Shown here: positions 1 through 8,802 of the stretch, piece by piece
Layout of the letters: each line of letters begins with the position of its first letter
Numbering within the stretch: position 1 is the first letter of the stretch
Source of the DNA: Cellulomonas xiejunii
Lineage (GTDB): Bacteria > Actinomycetota > Actinomycetes > Actinomycetales > Cellulomonadaceae
Assembly (NCBI RefSeq): GCF_024508315.1
Contig: NZ_CP101987.1
Span: 1,116,001-1,180,000, forward strand
Reading direction: 5' to 3'
Length of the DNA: 64,000 nt
Translations under genes and position numbers: made by a program
The notes under the pieces: model-generated
What the model saw: the letters and a program-made list of their open reading frames with translations, nothing else
Told to the model about the DNA's origin: nothing
Databases searched by the model: none

Positions 1-972
1 GCCCTGTTCCAGGGGGCGGTGTTCGACTGGACGGCGGCCACGCCGCAGCGCGCGCTCCGCCCGATCACCGAGACGCTGACCATCTCCGTGCCGCTGATCC
101 TCGCCGGTCTCGGGGTGGGCATCGGCTTCCGCTCCGGGCTCTTCAACATCGGTGCGCAGGGCCAGATCACGCTGGGTGCCGTCTTCGCGTCCTGGATCGG
201 GTTCACGCTCGACCTGCCGGTCGGTGCGCACCTCGTGGTCGCACTCGTCGGCGGGATCGTCGGCGGTGCCCTGTGGGCCGCGATCGCGGGTGTGCTGAAG
301 GCGCGCACCGGCGCGCACGAGGTGATCGTCACGATCATGCTCAACAACATCGCCATCTTCGGGGTCCTGTACCTCCTGACGACGGCGACGTTCCGCTCGG
401 CGACGCCGCAGGTCGCGCGCGCCGTCGCGGACACCGCGATGCTCCCGCAGCTGCTGGGAGCGCCGTTCCGGCTGCACCTCGGCTTCCCGCTGGCGCTGCT
501 GGCGGCGGTCGGCGTGTGGTGGCTCATGGAGCGCTCGACGCTCGGGTTCCGGTTCCGGGCCGTGGGCTCCAACCCGCACGCCGCACGGACTGCCGGCATG
601 TCGGTGCCGTGGGTCACCGTGTGGGTGATGGTCGTCGCGGGTGCCCTCGCAGGGCTCGCGGGCAGCATGCAGCTGCTCGGCACGGAGCGCACGCTCACGG
701 CGGCCATCGCGGGCAGCATCGGGTTCGACGCCATCACCGTGGCGCTGCTCGGCCGTTCCAAGCCCCTGGGCACCGTCCTGGCCGGCATCCTGTTCGGCGC
801 GTTCGCCGCCGGCGGACGCCTCATGCAGACCCGCACCGGGACCCCCATCGACATCGTCCTGGTGCTGCAGTCCCTCATCGTCCTGTTCATCGCGGCGCCA
901 CCGCTCGTGCGCGCCGTGTTCCGGCTCCCCGCCCCGGGGAGCCGCCGGTCGACCTCGGAGGCCGTCGCATGA
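1..972 (+). CDS. Nucleoside-type ABC transporter permease, 5' end cut by window
   Basis: Inner-membrane permease of the branched-chain/BmpA-linked ABC family (BPD_transp_2), which moves nucleosides together with a BmpA-like lipoprotein and a double ATPase. The frame is open to base 1, so the true start lies outside; a GTG at 19 is internal. The visible residues are nearly all hydrophobic helices. The family segment GLFNIGAQGQITLGA follows helix one, and RAVGSNPHAARTAGM is the cytoplasmic loop typical of these permeases. The stop overlaps the next permease start (ATGA), so the two are probably made together as a heterodimer. Genes downstream are all nucleoside salvage, which supports nucleoside as substrate; the exact substrate is inferred. 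Confidence 0.88.
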   Translation, partial: ALFQGAVFDWTAATPQRALRPITETLTISVPLILAGLGVGIGFRSGLFNIGAQGQITLGAVFASWIGFTLDLPVGAHLVVALVGGIVGGALWAAIAGVLKARTGAHEVIVTIMLNNIAIFGVLYLLTTATFRSATPQVARAVADTAMLPQLLGAPFRLHLGFPLALLAAVGVWWLMERSTLGFRFRAVGSNPHAARTAGMSVPWVTVWVMVVAGALAGLAGSMQLLGTERTLTAAIAGSIGFDAITVALLGRSKPLGTVLAGILFGAFAAGGRLMQTRTGTPIDIVLVLQSLIVLFIAAPPLVRAVFRLPAPGSRRSTSEAVA

Positions 973-2261
973 GCCTGGCAGCTCCCGTCTCCAGCCCGCC
1001 GGCACCCGCGCCGGACGCCGCCGTCGCGGCCCGCCCGCGGTACCGCGCGTCGATCGCGTACGGGGTCGTCGCCCTGATCGCGCTCGTGTGGATGCCCCTG
1101 CGCACACCGGACGGCGTCACCCGCTTCCGGCTGTCCACGAGCACCGACTTCTTCGCGATCCCGACGTTCGACGTGCCGGCCGCCGCGGCGGTCTGGGTGC
1201 TCGTGCTCGTCGCCGTGGGGCTCGCCGCGTACTCCGTGTGGGCGACCCGCGCAGGGCGCCGCACGGGCATGTGGTTGCCCGTCGTGTTCGGTGTCGCCCT
1301 GCTGCTCGCGTTCCTCACGTTCGCGGGTGCCGGCCGGGCGACGGTCATCCCGCTCACGTCGATCGCCACCGGCACCCTCTTCCTGGCCACGCCGCTGATC
1401 TTCGGCGCGCTCTCGGGCGTCGTGTGCGAGCGCGTCGGCATCGTCAACATCGCGATCGAGGGGCAGCTGCTCGCCGGCGCGTTCCTCGCCGCGGTCGTCG
1501 GCTCGCTCACGGCCAGCGCCTACATGGGCCTGATCGCGGCGCCGATCGCCGGTGCGCTCGTCGGTACCCTCCTGGTGTTCTTCGCGGTGCGTTACCAGGT
1601 CAACCAGATCATCGTCGGCGTCGTGCTCAACGTGCTCGTCGTGGGTCTGACCAGCTTCCTGTTCTCGACCGTGCTGTCCGAGGACCCGTCGACGTGGAAC
1701 GCCCGGCAGTCGCTGCCGGTGCTGCCGATCCCGGTGCTGTCGCAGATCCCGGTGATCGGCCCGATCCTGTTCCGCCAGACGCTGCTGGTGTACCTCATGT
1801 ACGTCATCGTCGCCGCGCTCCAGGTGTACCTGTTCCGCAGCCGCTGGGGCCTGCGCGTGCGTGCGGTGGGGGAGCACCCGAAGGCGGCCGACACGGTCGG
1901 TATCGACGTCAACCGCACGCGCGTGCGCAACGCGATCCTCGGCTCGGCGGTCGCCGGTCTCGGTGGCGCGTTCTTCACCGTGGCGTCGGGCCTGGCGTTC
2001 GGCAAGGAGATGACCGGTGGTCGCGGCTTCATCGCGCTGGCCGCGATGATCCTGGGACGGTGGAGCCCGAAGGGCGCGGTCGCCGCCGCGCTGCTGTTCG
2101 GGTTCGCCGACAACCTGCGGACCGTGCTCGGCACGATCGGCAGCTCGGTCCCACCGCAGCTCCTGCTCATGACCCCGTACATCGTCACGATCCTCGCCGT
2201 CGCCGGGTTCGCCGGTCGCGTGCGCGCGCCCGCCGCCGAGGGCGTCCCCTACGTGAAGTGA
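969..2261 (+). CDS. Nucleoside-type ABC transporter permease, second subunit
   Basis: Second BPD_transp_2 permease, 430 aa. The ATG at 969 overlaps the previous stop. The frame is open much further upstream but that is only shadow of the preceding gene. After a proline/alanine-rich N-terminus there are about ten hydrophobic segments. Family landmarks are GIVNIAIEGQLLAGA and, near the C-terminus, RAVGEHPKAADTVGI plus GRWSPKGAVAAALLFG. The long N-terminal part with three extra helices before the core is usual for the second permease of such actinobacterial operons. It lies 7 nt before cdd. The pair resembles Bacillus NupPQ (YufPQ); that resemblance is from memory of the family, and the role in nucleoside uptake is inferred from the neighbours. 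Confidence 0.88.
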   Translation: MSLAAPVSSPPAPAPDAAVAARPRYRASIAYGVVALIALVWMPLRTPDGVTRFRLSTSTDFFAIPTFDVPAAAAVWVLVLVAVGLAAYSVWATRAGRRTGMWLPVVFGVALLLAFLTFAGAGRATVIPLTSIATGTLFLATPLIFGALSGVVCERVGIVNIAIEGQLLAGAFLAAVVGSLTASAYMGLIAAPIAGALVGTLLVFFAVRYQVNQIIVGVVLNVLVVGLTSFLFSTVLSEDPSTWNARQSLPVLPIPVLSQIPVIGPILFRQTLLVYLMYVIVAALQVYLFRSRWGLRVRAVGEHPKAADTVGIDVNRTRVRNAILGSAVAGLGGAFFTVASGLAFGKEMTGGRGFIALAAMILGRWSPKGAVAAALLFGFADNLRTVLGTIGSSVPPQLLLMTPYIVTILAVAGFAGRVRAPAAEGVPYVK

Positions 2262-2268
2262 GGCACGC

Positions 2269-2709
2269 GTGAGCAGCACGACCACCATCCCGCCGATCGA
2301 CTGGGACGCCCTGCGCGACGCAGCGCGCACCGTCATGACCCGTGCGTACGCGCCGTACTCGTCGTTCCCCGTGGGTGCGGCGGCGCTCGTCGACGACGGT
2401 CGTGTCGTCGTCGGGTGCAACGTGGAGAACGCGTCCTACGGCGTGGGCCTGTGCGCGGAGTGCGCGCTCGTCTCGATGCTGCACGTGACGGGCGGCGGAC
2501 GGCTCGTGGCGTTCACGTGCGTCGACGGGCGCGGCGACGTCCTGATGCCGTGCGGGCGCTGCCGGCAGCTGCTGTACGAGCACGGCGGGCCGGACCTGCT
2601 GGTCGAGACCGTCAGCGGGATCCGTCCCATGACGCAGGTGCTGCCCGACGCGTTCGGGCCGCACGACCTCACGGAGCGTGCGGTCGCACAGGCTGAGGAG
2701 CAGGCATGA
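2269..2709 (+). CDS. cdd: Cytidine deaminase
   Basis: Converts cytidine and deoxycytidine to uridine and deoxyuridine plus ammonia; cytosolic, zinc-dependent. 146 aa, the normal length of the small homotetrameric class. The zinc site is visible as CAEC (first Cys ligand and the catalytic Glu) near residue 63 and PCGRCRQLLYE near residue 98. CNVENASYG just before is the substrate-binding strand. GTG start, 7 nt after the permease stop. Its own stop is overlapped by the deoA ATG. Third gene of the salvage operon. Confidence 0.96.
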   Translation: MSSTTTIPPIDWDALRDAARTVMTRAYAPYSSFPVGAAALVDDGRVVVGCNVENASYGVGLCAECALVSMLHVTGGGRLVAFTCVDGRGDVLMPCGRCRQLLYEHGGPDLLVETVSGIRPMTQVLPDAFGPHDLTERAVAQAEEQA

Positions 2710-4001
2710 GCGAGCAGTTCGACGCGGTCGACGTCATCGTCGCGAAGCGTGACGGGCGGCGTCTGACGGACGCGCAGATCGACTGGGTGCTGGACGCGTA
2801 CACGCGCGGCGTCGTCGCCGACGAGCAGATGTCCGCGCTCGCGATGGCGATCCTGCTCAACGGCATGGACCGGGCCGAGATCGCCCGCTGGACGGGCGCC
2901 ATGATCGCCAGCGGCGAGCGCCTGGACTTCTCGGGGCTCTCGCACCCGACGGCCGACAAGCACTCGACGGGCGGCGTGGGGGACAAGATCACGCTGCCGC
3001 TGGCCCCGCTGGTCGCGGTCTTCGGCGTCGCGGTGCCGCAGCTGTCCGGCCGCGGGCTGGGCCACACCGGTGGCACGCTCGACAAGCTCGAGTCGATCCC
3101 CGGCTGGCGCGCGGCCCTGAGCAACGACGAGATGATGCGCCAGCTCGAGGACGTGGGCGCCGTCATCTGCGCGGCGGGCTCCGGCCTGGCGCCCGCCGAC
3201 CGCAAGCTGTACGCGCTGCGTGACGTGACGGGCACGGTCGAGGCGATCCCGCTCATCGCGAGCTCCATCATGAGCAAGAAGATCGCGGAGGGCACCGGCT
3301 CCCTCGTGCTCGACGTCAAGGTCGGGTCGGGCGCGTTCATGAAGGACGTCGAGCGCGCGGGCGAGCTGGCCCGCACGATGGTCGAGCTCGGGACCGACGC
3401 GGGGGTGCGGACGGTCGCGCTGCTCACCGACATGTCGGTACCGCTGGGCCTGACGGCCGGCAACGCGCTCGAGGTCCGGGAGTCGGTCGAGGTCCTGGCC
3501 GGCGGTGGGCCGCAGGACGTCGTCGAGCTGACCGTCGCGCTCGCGCGCGAGATGCTCGACGCCGCGGGACGCCCCGACGCCGACCCGGCGGCGGCGTTGG
3601 CCGACGGACGCGCGATGGACGTGTGGCGCCGCATGATCGCCGCGCAGGGCGGTGACCCGGACGCGGAGCTGCCCGTCGCGCGCGAGCAGGAGCAGGTCCT
3701 CGCCGAGCACGACGGGGTCCTGACGGCCCTCGACGCGTACGCCGTCGGCGTCGCGGCCTGGCGCCTGGGCGCCGGGCGTGCGCGCAAGGAGGACCCCGTG
3801 CAGGCGGGTGCGGGCGTCGAGATCCACGCCCGTCCCGGTGACCGGGTGCGCGCCGGGCAGCCGCTGCTGACGCTCCACACGGACACTCCTGAGCGGTTCG
3901 CGCGTGCGCGCGAGGCACTCGAGGGCGGTGTCGTCGTCGACGCCCACGGTGCGGCGGGAGAGCGCCGTCCCCTGGTGCTCGACCGCGTCGCCGCCCACTG
4001 A
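2706..4001 (+). CDS. deoA: Thymidine (pyrimidine-nucleoside) phosphorylase
   Basis: Splits thymidine or deoxyuridine with phosphate into base and 2-deoxyribose-1-phosphate. 431 aa, full length. Landmarks in order are KHSTGGVGDK (phosphate loop, about residue 81), the family signature LSGRGLGHTGGTLDKLES, and a C-terminal RARKEDPVQAGAG region followed by the small alpha/beta domain. ATG overlaps the cdd stop (ATGA), so translation is probably coupled. Uridine produced by cdd and imported thymidine are likely substrates. It could equally be called a Pdp-type phosphorylase with broader specificity, since sequence alone does not settle uridine versus thymidine preference. Confidence 0.95.
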   Translation: MSEQFDAVDVIVAKRDGRRLTDAQIDWVLDAYTRGVVADEQMSALAMAILLNGMDRAEIARWTGAMIASGERLDFSGLSHPTADKHSTGGVGDKITLPLAPLVAVFGVAVPQLSGRGLGHTGGTLDKLESIPGWRAALSNDEMMRQLEDVGAVICAAGSGLAPADRKLYALRDVTGTVEAIPLIASSIMSKKIAEGTGSLVLDVKVGSGAFMKDVERAGELARTMVELGTDAGVRTVALLTDMSVPLGLTAGNALEVRESVEVLAGGGPQDVVELTVALAREMLDAAGRPDADPAAALADGRAMDVWRRMIAAQGGDPDAELPVAREQEQVLAEHDGVLTALDAYAVGVAAWRLGAGRARKEDPVQAGAGVEIHARPGDRVRAGQPLLTLHTDTPERFARAREALEGGVVVDAHGAAGERRPLVLDRVAAH

Positions 4002-4088
4002 CGCCGCAGCGGCGGGGTCGCGGGGTCCGCGTGCCCGGGCCACGATGAGGAACGCACTGCCGACGACCGACCACCCTCAGGAGGAGCC

Positions 4089-4322
4089 ATGAGCACCGTT
4101 CCCGGACACGAGTCCTGGCGTGACGCCGGGCTGGCGCCCACCGACGTCGAGGTGCCCCTGCGCCTGACGGACGTCGACGAGACCGACGTCCCGGACTCCG
4201 GCGAGGCCGAGGAGTACACGCCGCACTTCCCGCGCGCCGACCGCGAGGGTCGTGCCACGGAGGCCGACGTCGTCGAGCAGGCCGTCGAGGTCCCGATCGA
4301 GGACGGGGACACCGACGCGTGA
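4089..4322 (+). CDS. Small acidic protein of unknown function in the salvage operon
   Basis: 77 aa, not recognised. No signal peptide, membrane segment or cysteine. Very acidic and rich in Asp, Glu, Val and Pro, with an E-E-Y-T-P-H-F-P-R stretch near residue 36 that looks like a short conserved peptide motif. It has a strong ribosome binding site (AGGAGG, 4079-4084) at good distance from the ATG and its stop is overlapped by the add GTG (GTGA), so it is very likely expressed as part of the operon. Function could be regulatory or simply accessory to adenosine deaminase; nothing in the sequence decides. Confidence 0.72.
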   Translation: MSTVPGHESWRDAGLAPTDVEVPLRLTDVDETDVPDSGEAEEYTPHFPRADREGRATEADVVEQAVEVPIEDGDTDA

Positions 4323-5437
4323 CACCTGCGGACCTTCCTGACGGCCTGGACGAGGCGCTGCGTGCGCTGCCGAAGGTCCTGCTGCACGACCACCTCGACG
4401 GCGGACTGCGTCCCGCGACGGTCGTCGAGCTGGCTGCCGCGACCGGTCACGACCTGCCGACGACCGACCCGCAGGAGCTGGGCCGGTGGTTCGTCGACGC
4501 CGCCGGGTCGGGCTCCCTGCCGCGGTACCTCGAGACCTTCGTGCACACGCTCGCCGTCATGCAGACGGCGGACGGGCTGCGCCGGGTCGCCCGCGAGGCC
4601 GTGCTCGACCTGGCCGCCGACGGCGTCGTGTACGCCGAGGAGCGCTACGCGCCCGAGCAGCACCAGCAGGCCGGCCTGACGCTGCAGCAGGTCGTCGACG
4701 CGGTGCGCGAGGGCCTCGCCGAGGGCATGCAGCTCGCGGCGGCCGACGGGCACGAGATCCGCGTCGTCCAGGTGCTGTCCGCGATGCGGCAGGCCGACCG
4801 GTCGGGCGAGATCGCGGCGCTCGCGCTGGCGAACCGGGACGCCGGCGTCGTGGGGTTCGACATCGCGGGCCCCGAGGAGGGCTTCCCGCCGTCGCTGCAC
4901 GCCGCGGCCTTCCGCCTCCTGCGTGACGCGAGCTTCCCTGCCACCGTCCACGCGGGGGAGGCCGACGGCCTGGACTCGATCGCGCAGGCCCTGCACGTGG
5001 CCGGCGCCGTGCGCCTCGGGCACGGCGTGCGCGTCGCGGACGACGTGCAGGAGGGGCCGGACGGCACGTGGCGTCTGGGCGTCCTCGCGCACTGGGTCCG
5101 CGACCGCCGCGTCCCGCTCGAGGTGTGCCCGTCGTCGAACGTGCAGACCGGGGCTGCGGCGTCCGTCGCCGAGCACCCCGTCACGCTGCTGCGCCGGGCG
5201 GGCTTCGAGGTCACCATCAGCACGGACAACCGCCTGCAGTCCGGGACGTCGCTGTCGCGCGAGCTCGGTCTGCTCGTCCGCGAGGCCGGGTGGACGATCG
5301 ACGACGTCGTCGACGTCACGCTGACCGCGGCGCAGCACACGTTCCTCAACTACGACGAGCGCCGTGCGCTCGTCGACCGCATCGCCCGCCCGGAGGTCGC
5401 TCCGGGCACCGAAAGCCCTGGGAGGCACCGCGCATGA
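4319..5437 (+). CDS. add: Adenosine deaminase
   Basis: Hydrolyses adenosine or deoxyadenosine to inosine or deoxyinosine; zinc metalloenzyme of the amidohydrolase superfamily. 372 aa, usual length. Metal and substrate residues are visible as [10 protein letters not shown] near residue 20, VHAGE, the GHGVRV strand, EVCPSSN, and [15 protein letters not shown]. The Asp-Asn pair in STDN, instead of Asp-Asp, is common in actinobacterial members and not a defect. GTG start overlaps the 77-aa gene and the stop overlaps deoC. Supplies inosine for the purine nucleoside phosphorylase encoded 5 kb downstream. Confidence 0.95.
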   Translation: MTPADLPDGLDEALRALPKVLLHDHLDGGLRPATVVELAAATGHDLPTTDPQELGRWFVDAAGSGSLPRYLETFVHTLAVMQTADGLRRVAREAVLDLAADGVVYAEERYAPEQHQQAGLTLQQVVDAVREGLAEGMQLAAADGHEIRVVQVLSAMRQADRSGEIAALALANRDAGVVGFDIAGPEEGFPPSLHAAAFRLLRDASFPATVHAGEADGLDSIAQALHVAGAVRLGHGVRVADDVQEGPDGTWRLGVLAHWVRDRRVPLEVCPSSNVQTGAAASVAEHPVTLLRRAGFEVTISTDNRLQSGTSLSRELGLLVREAGWTIDDVVDVTLTAAQHTFLNYDERRALVDRIARPEVAPGTESPGRHRA

Positions 5438-6153
5438 CCACCGACGACACACCCACGACGCCCGGTCCGATCGACGCGGTCGGGCTCGCGCGGCTCGTCG
5501 ACCACACGCTGCTCAAGCCCGAGGCGACCCGCGCGGACGTCGAGGCGCTCGTCGCCGAGGGCGTGCGGCTGGGCGTGTACTCCGTGTGCGTCTCGCCGTC
5601 GTTCCTGCCGCTGGAGATCCCCGTCGGGCTCGACGGCGCTCCTGACCTGCTCGTCGCGACGGTCTGCGGGTTCCCGTCGGGCAAGCACCACAGCGAGGTC
5701 AAGGCGGCCGAGGCCGCGCGCGCGGTGCGTGACGGCGCCGACGAGGTCGACATGGTGATCGACGTCGGAGCGGCCAAGGAAGGGCGGTTCGCGGACGTCC
5801 AGCAGGACATCACGGCCGTGCGTGCCGCCGCGCCGGCGCCGACCGTGCTCAAGGTCATCATCGAGTCGGCGGCGCTCACCGACGACGAGATCGTGCGCGT
5901 GTGCCAGGCCGCGGAGGCCGCGGGTGCGGACTTCGTCAAGACCTCGACGGGTTTCCACCCCGCCGGCGGGGCGAGCGTCCACGCGGTCGAGCTCATGGCG
6001 CGCACCGTGGGCGGTCGGCTCGGCGTCAAGGCGTCGGGCGGCGTCCGCACGGCCGCCGACGCCCTGGCGATGGTCCAGGCGGGTGCGACGCGGCTCGGTC
6101 TGTCGGGGACCGCGGCGGTGCTCGCGGGCGTCACGGCGGACGGCGACTACTGA
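5434..6153 (+). CDS. deoC: Deoxyribose-phosphate aldolase
   Basis: Cleaves 2-deoxyribose-5-phosphate to glyceraldehyde-3-phosphate and acetaldehyde. 239 aa from the ATG that overlaps the add stop; a longer open frame upstream is only shadow. Catalytic lysines of the TIM barrel are visible in VLKVIIE, in FVKTSTGF (Schiff-base Lys) and in [10 protein letters not shown] (proton relay). N-terminal [10 protein letters not shown] is the family opening. Last gene of the operon. It completes the route from imported deoxynucleosides to glycolysis, provided a phosphopentomutase activity makes the 5-phosphate. Confidence 0.96.
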   Translation: MTTDDTPTTPGPIDAVGLARLVDHTLLKPEATRADVEALVAEGVRLGVYSVCVSPSFLPLEIPVGLDGAPDLLVATVCGFPSGKHHSEVKAAEAARAVRDGADEVDMVIDVGAAKEGRFADVQQDITAVRAAAPAPTVLKVIIESAALTDDEIVRVCQAAEAAGADFVKTSTGFHPAGGASVHAVELMARTVGGRLGVKASGGVRTAADALAMVQAGATRLGLSGTAAVLAGVTADGDY

Positions 6154-6385
6154 CCCCGGCGCCATGAACGACCCTCGGTGATGAGAGGCACGTGAGAATT
6201 CGGCGTCGGGACGGGTGAATGCGCGTCGACCCGGACGAAGCGGGCATTGACTGGACGCCCGAGGGCGCACGATGGTGGACGGTCGTCCGGGTTCGACTCG
6301 CTCGTGGCCGACGACCACGACCACGAGCTGGTGCCACCGACGACCTGACGGCGAGCGCACCTGCGGGGAGGAGACGCACGCGCAC

Positions 6386-8794
6386 ATGAGCCGGATCAGG
6401 CGCGGCACGCTCGTCGTGGCGCTCGTCGTCGCGTTCCTCCTGGGCGCCGCCCTCGCGAGCGCGTTCGGCGGCAGCAGGGCGGGGGCCAAGGCCCTCGTCG
6501 TGCCCGAGGGCTGGCGCAGCACGTGGGTCGACGCGCACGTGCTCGAGGGGGACGACGTCGCCCTCGCGTGGGGTGACCGCACCGGCTCCGACCCCACGCG
6601 GGCACCGCAGGGCCTGCGGTTCGACCCCGCGGTCGTCGTCGCACAGCTGCAGGCCCTGTACGCCCTCGACGCGGACGTGCTGGGCCTGGGGTCGTCCGAC
6701 GGACCGCTCGCGACGCGCAAGGTCGTCGTCGTCGTCGACGGGACCTGGTCGATCGGGCCCGGTGCGTCGGGCGCCCCTGGCCCCGGCGCGGACGGCGCGA
6801 CGCCGCTCACCCGCGGCGGCGTCGTGGACGGTGTCGCGCTGCTGCAGGTCCGCCCCGAGGTGATCGCGTCGTCCGTGACGACCGGCGCGACGGGCGCGGG
6901 CGCACGCACGGCCACGCCGGTGCCGGCGGACGACGCGACCACGCCCCCGGCGGCGGTGAGCTCACCGGCCGTGACCGGCCCCGCGGTCACCGGCCCCGCG
7001 GTCACCGCCCCGCCCGACGCGACGCAGGACGCCCGTGCCCGCGTTCCCGCGGGAACCCCGTGGGAGCTCGCGCGCGGCGTCGCCGAGACGCTGCAGCGCG
7101 TGACGGAAGCCACCCACCCCGGTCACGGGCTGACCCCCGAGGCGGCGGACACCCTGCGGCCGGCCGCGTCGGCGTACCTCGCGACGCTGGCCGTGCCCAC
7201 GGAGCACGCCGACGTCTCGGACCACCTCCGGTCGTCCCAGCTCGCGTGGGGCAGTGCTCGTCACGGAGCCGCCGGGTGGCTGCTGCTGCAGCACCTGGCC
7301 GACCGCTCCTCGCCCATGCTCGTCCGCGACCTGTGGACCGGGTCCCTGGACACCGAGCACGTCCTGGGCGCCTACACGCGTCTCACGCAGTCGAACGCGT
7401 CCACGCTGAACCGCCGTGTCGCGCAGTACGCGATGCGGGCCGCGGTCGGCGACGTCACCGGCACCGGCCGGCCCGGGGACCTCGTCGCGGGACTCGACCC
7501 CGTGCTCCTCGCGCACCGCACGACGCCCGTCGAGCCCGCGCCGGACGACCCCGGGCACCACCGCGTCACCGGTGCCCTGGCTCCTGCCGCCTACGGCTAC
7601 ACGGTGGTGCGGCTCGTGCCCGACGGCTCGGGCGCCGACGTGCGGGTGCGGGTCCGCGGCCACGCGCAGGAGCTCGCCGACGTCCACCCCGGGTGGAGCT
7701 TCGGTCTCGTCGCCGTCGGCCCGACAGGGCCGCGGTACAGCCCCGTCACCGAGGGGATCGACGGTGAGCTGCGCCTCGCGCTGCGCCCCGGTGAGGCGGA
7801 GATCTACCTGGTCGTGGCGGCCACGCCCAGCGAGGTCGTCGCGACGGGCGCGGAGAGCTTCGCCCAGGTGACGCGCTACCCGTACGAGTTCCGTGTCGCG
7901 GGTGCGTCGGTCGACCCCGGCGAGCCCGCGGTCGAGGGCGGTCACCGGCACCCGAACGGCGGCGGCTGGGTGGACGACGCCGCGAGCGTCGACCCGGCGG
8001 CCCACGTCGCCGCGGGAGCGGTCGTGCGCGGCGACGCCACGGTCGGACCGGGCGTGCGCATCGAGGGCCGCGCGTGGGTGGAGCCGGGTGCGCGGCTGAC
8101 CGGTGACGTGGTCGTGCGGGACGCCGCGCTCGTGCGCGGCTCGGCGCGGCTCTCCGGCACGGTGCTCGTCGGCGGCGACGCGGTCGTCGGGTTCACGTGC
8201 GACGCGGGCGCCTACACGTCGTACCGGGCGGGTGCCGTGTGCGACCCCACGGCCGTCGACACGGACGTCAACCCCGTCGTCACCCCGTTCGCGCCGGGAG
8301 AGACGACGCTGAGCGACAGCGGGGACCAGGTCGCCCCGACGACCGAGCCGGTGCCGGGCGAGACCCCCGGGGCCGAGGCCGGCTCCACGACGCCGGCAGG
8401 GCCGGGCTCCGTACCGACCCCCTCGGCGGCCGCACCGCCGCCGCCCTCAGCGGGGGTGGCCGCGCCTCCCGCCGCAGTGCCGGCGGGCGCCTGCACGGCC
8501 ACGTACGAGATCGTCACCTCGTGGCCCGGCGGGGCGCAGGTCCAGCTCACCGTCACGGCGACGACGCCGGACGTGCACGGCTGGTTGCTGACGTGGACCC
8601 AGCCCGCCGGACTCGAGATGGTGGACTGGTGGGGCGCCGAGTTCGCACGCAGCGGCAGCAGCGTCACCGCCGAGAACCTGTCGTGGAACGGCTCGATCGC
8701 CAACGGGGGCAGCGCCACGATCGGGTTCAACGCGACCGCCGAGAGCGACGCCGCCCTGGCCGCCCCGCAGGTGCGGTGCGAGCGCCGGGGCTGA
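6386..8794 (+). CDS. Secreted DUF6055-like protein with beta-helix repeats and C-terminal CBM2
   Basis: 802 aa, probably extracellular. The chosen ATG begins a signal sequence (MSRIRR then about 20 hydrophobic residues) and follows GGGGAGGAG by 12 nt; longer in-frame starts lack a signal. Residues 1-170 and 215-510 resemble the DUF6055 / Svx (AvrXca-like) secreted family, a group whose biochemical role I do not know. They are separated by a Thr/Pro/Ala linker containing AVTGP repeats. Residues about 528-602 are hexapeptide-type left-handed beta-helix turns (runs like VVRGDATVGPGV). A second Pro-rich linker leads to a family-2 cellulose-binding module at about 701-802, with aromatic residues in WPGG, WLLTW, WWGAEF and LSWNGS and a flanking Cys pair. 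It likely acts on plant cell-wall material. Stop lies in an octamer-plus palindrome shared with the convergent gene. Confidence 0.75.
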   Translation: MSRIRRGTLVVALVVAFLLGAALASAFGGSRAGAKALVVPEGWRSTWVDAHVLEGDDVALAWGDRTGSDPTRAPQGLRFDPAVVVAQLQALYALDADVLGLGSSDGPLATRKVVVVVDGTWSIGPGASGAPGPGADGATPLTRGGVVDGVALLQVRPEVIASSVTTGATGAGARTATPVPADDATTPPAAVSSPAVTGPAVTGPAVTAPPDATQDARARVPAGTPWELARGVAETLQRVTEATHPGHGLTPEAADTLRPAASAYLATLAVPTEHADVSDHLRSSQLAWGSARHGAAGWLLLQHLADRSSPMLVRDLWTGSLDTEHVLGAYTRLTQSNASTLNRRVAQYAMRAAVGDVTGTGRPGDLVAGLDPVLLAHRTTPVEPAPDDPGHHRVTGALAPAAYGYTVVRLVPDGSGADVRVRVRGHAQELADVHPGWSFGLVAVGPTGPRYSPVTEGIDGELRLALRPGEAEIYLVVAATPSEVVATGAESFAQVTRYPYEFRVAGASVDPGEPAVEGGHRHPNGGGWVDDAASVDPAAHVAAGAVVRGDATVGPGVRIEGRAWVEPGARLTGDVVVRDAALVRGSARLSGTVLVGGDAVVGFTCDAGAYTSYRAGAVCDPTAVDTDVNPVVTPFAPGETTLSDSGDQVAPTTEPVPGETPGAEAGSTTPAGPGSVPTPSAAAPPPPSAGVAAPPAAVPAGACTATYEIVTSWPGGAQVQLTVTATTPDVHGWLLTWTQPAGLEMVDWWGAEFARSGSSVTAENLSWNGSIANGGSATIGFNATAESDAALAAPQVRCERRG

Positions 8795-8802
8795 CGCGTC
8801 AG
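8791..8802. terminator. 12-bp perfect palindrome holding both convergent stop codons
   Basis: CTGACGCGTCAG contains the TGA of the secreted CBM2 protein and, on the other strand, the TGA of the phosphosugar mutase. Only 4 bases separate the two coding regions. It has no loop or T-run, so a role in transcription end is only a guess. Confidence 0.35.
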
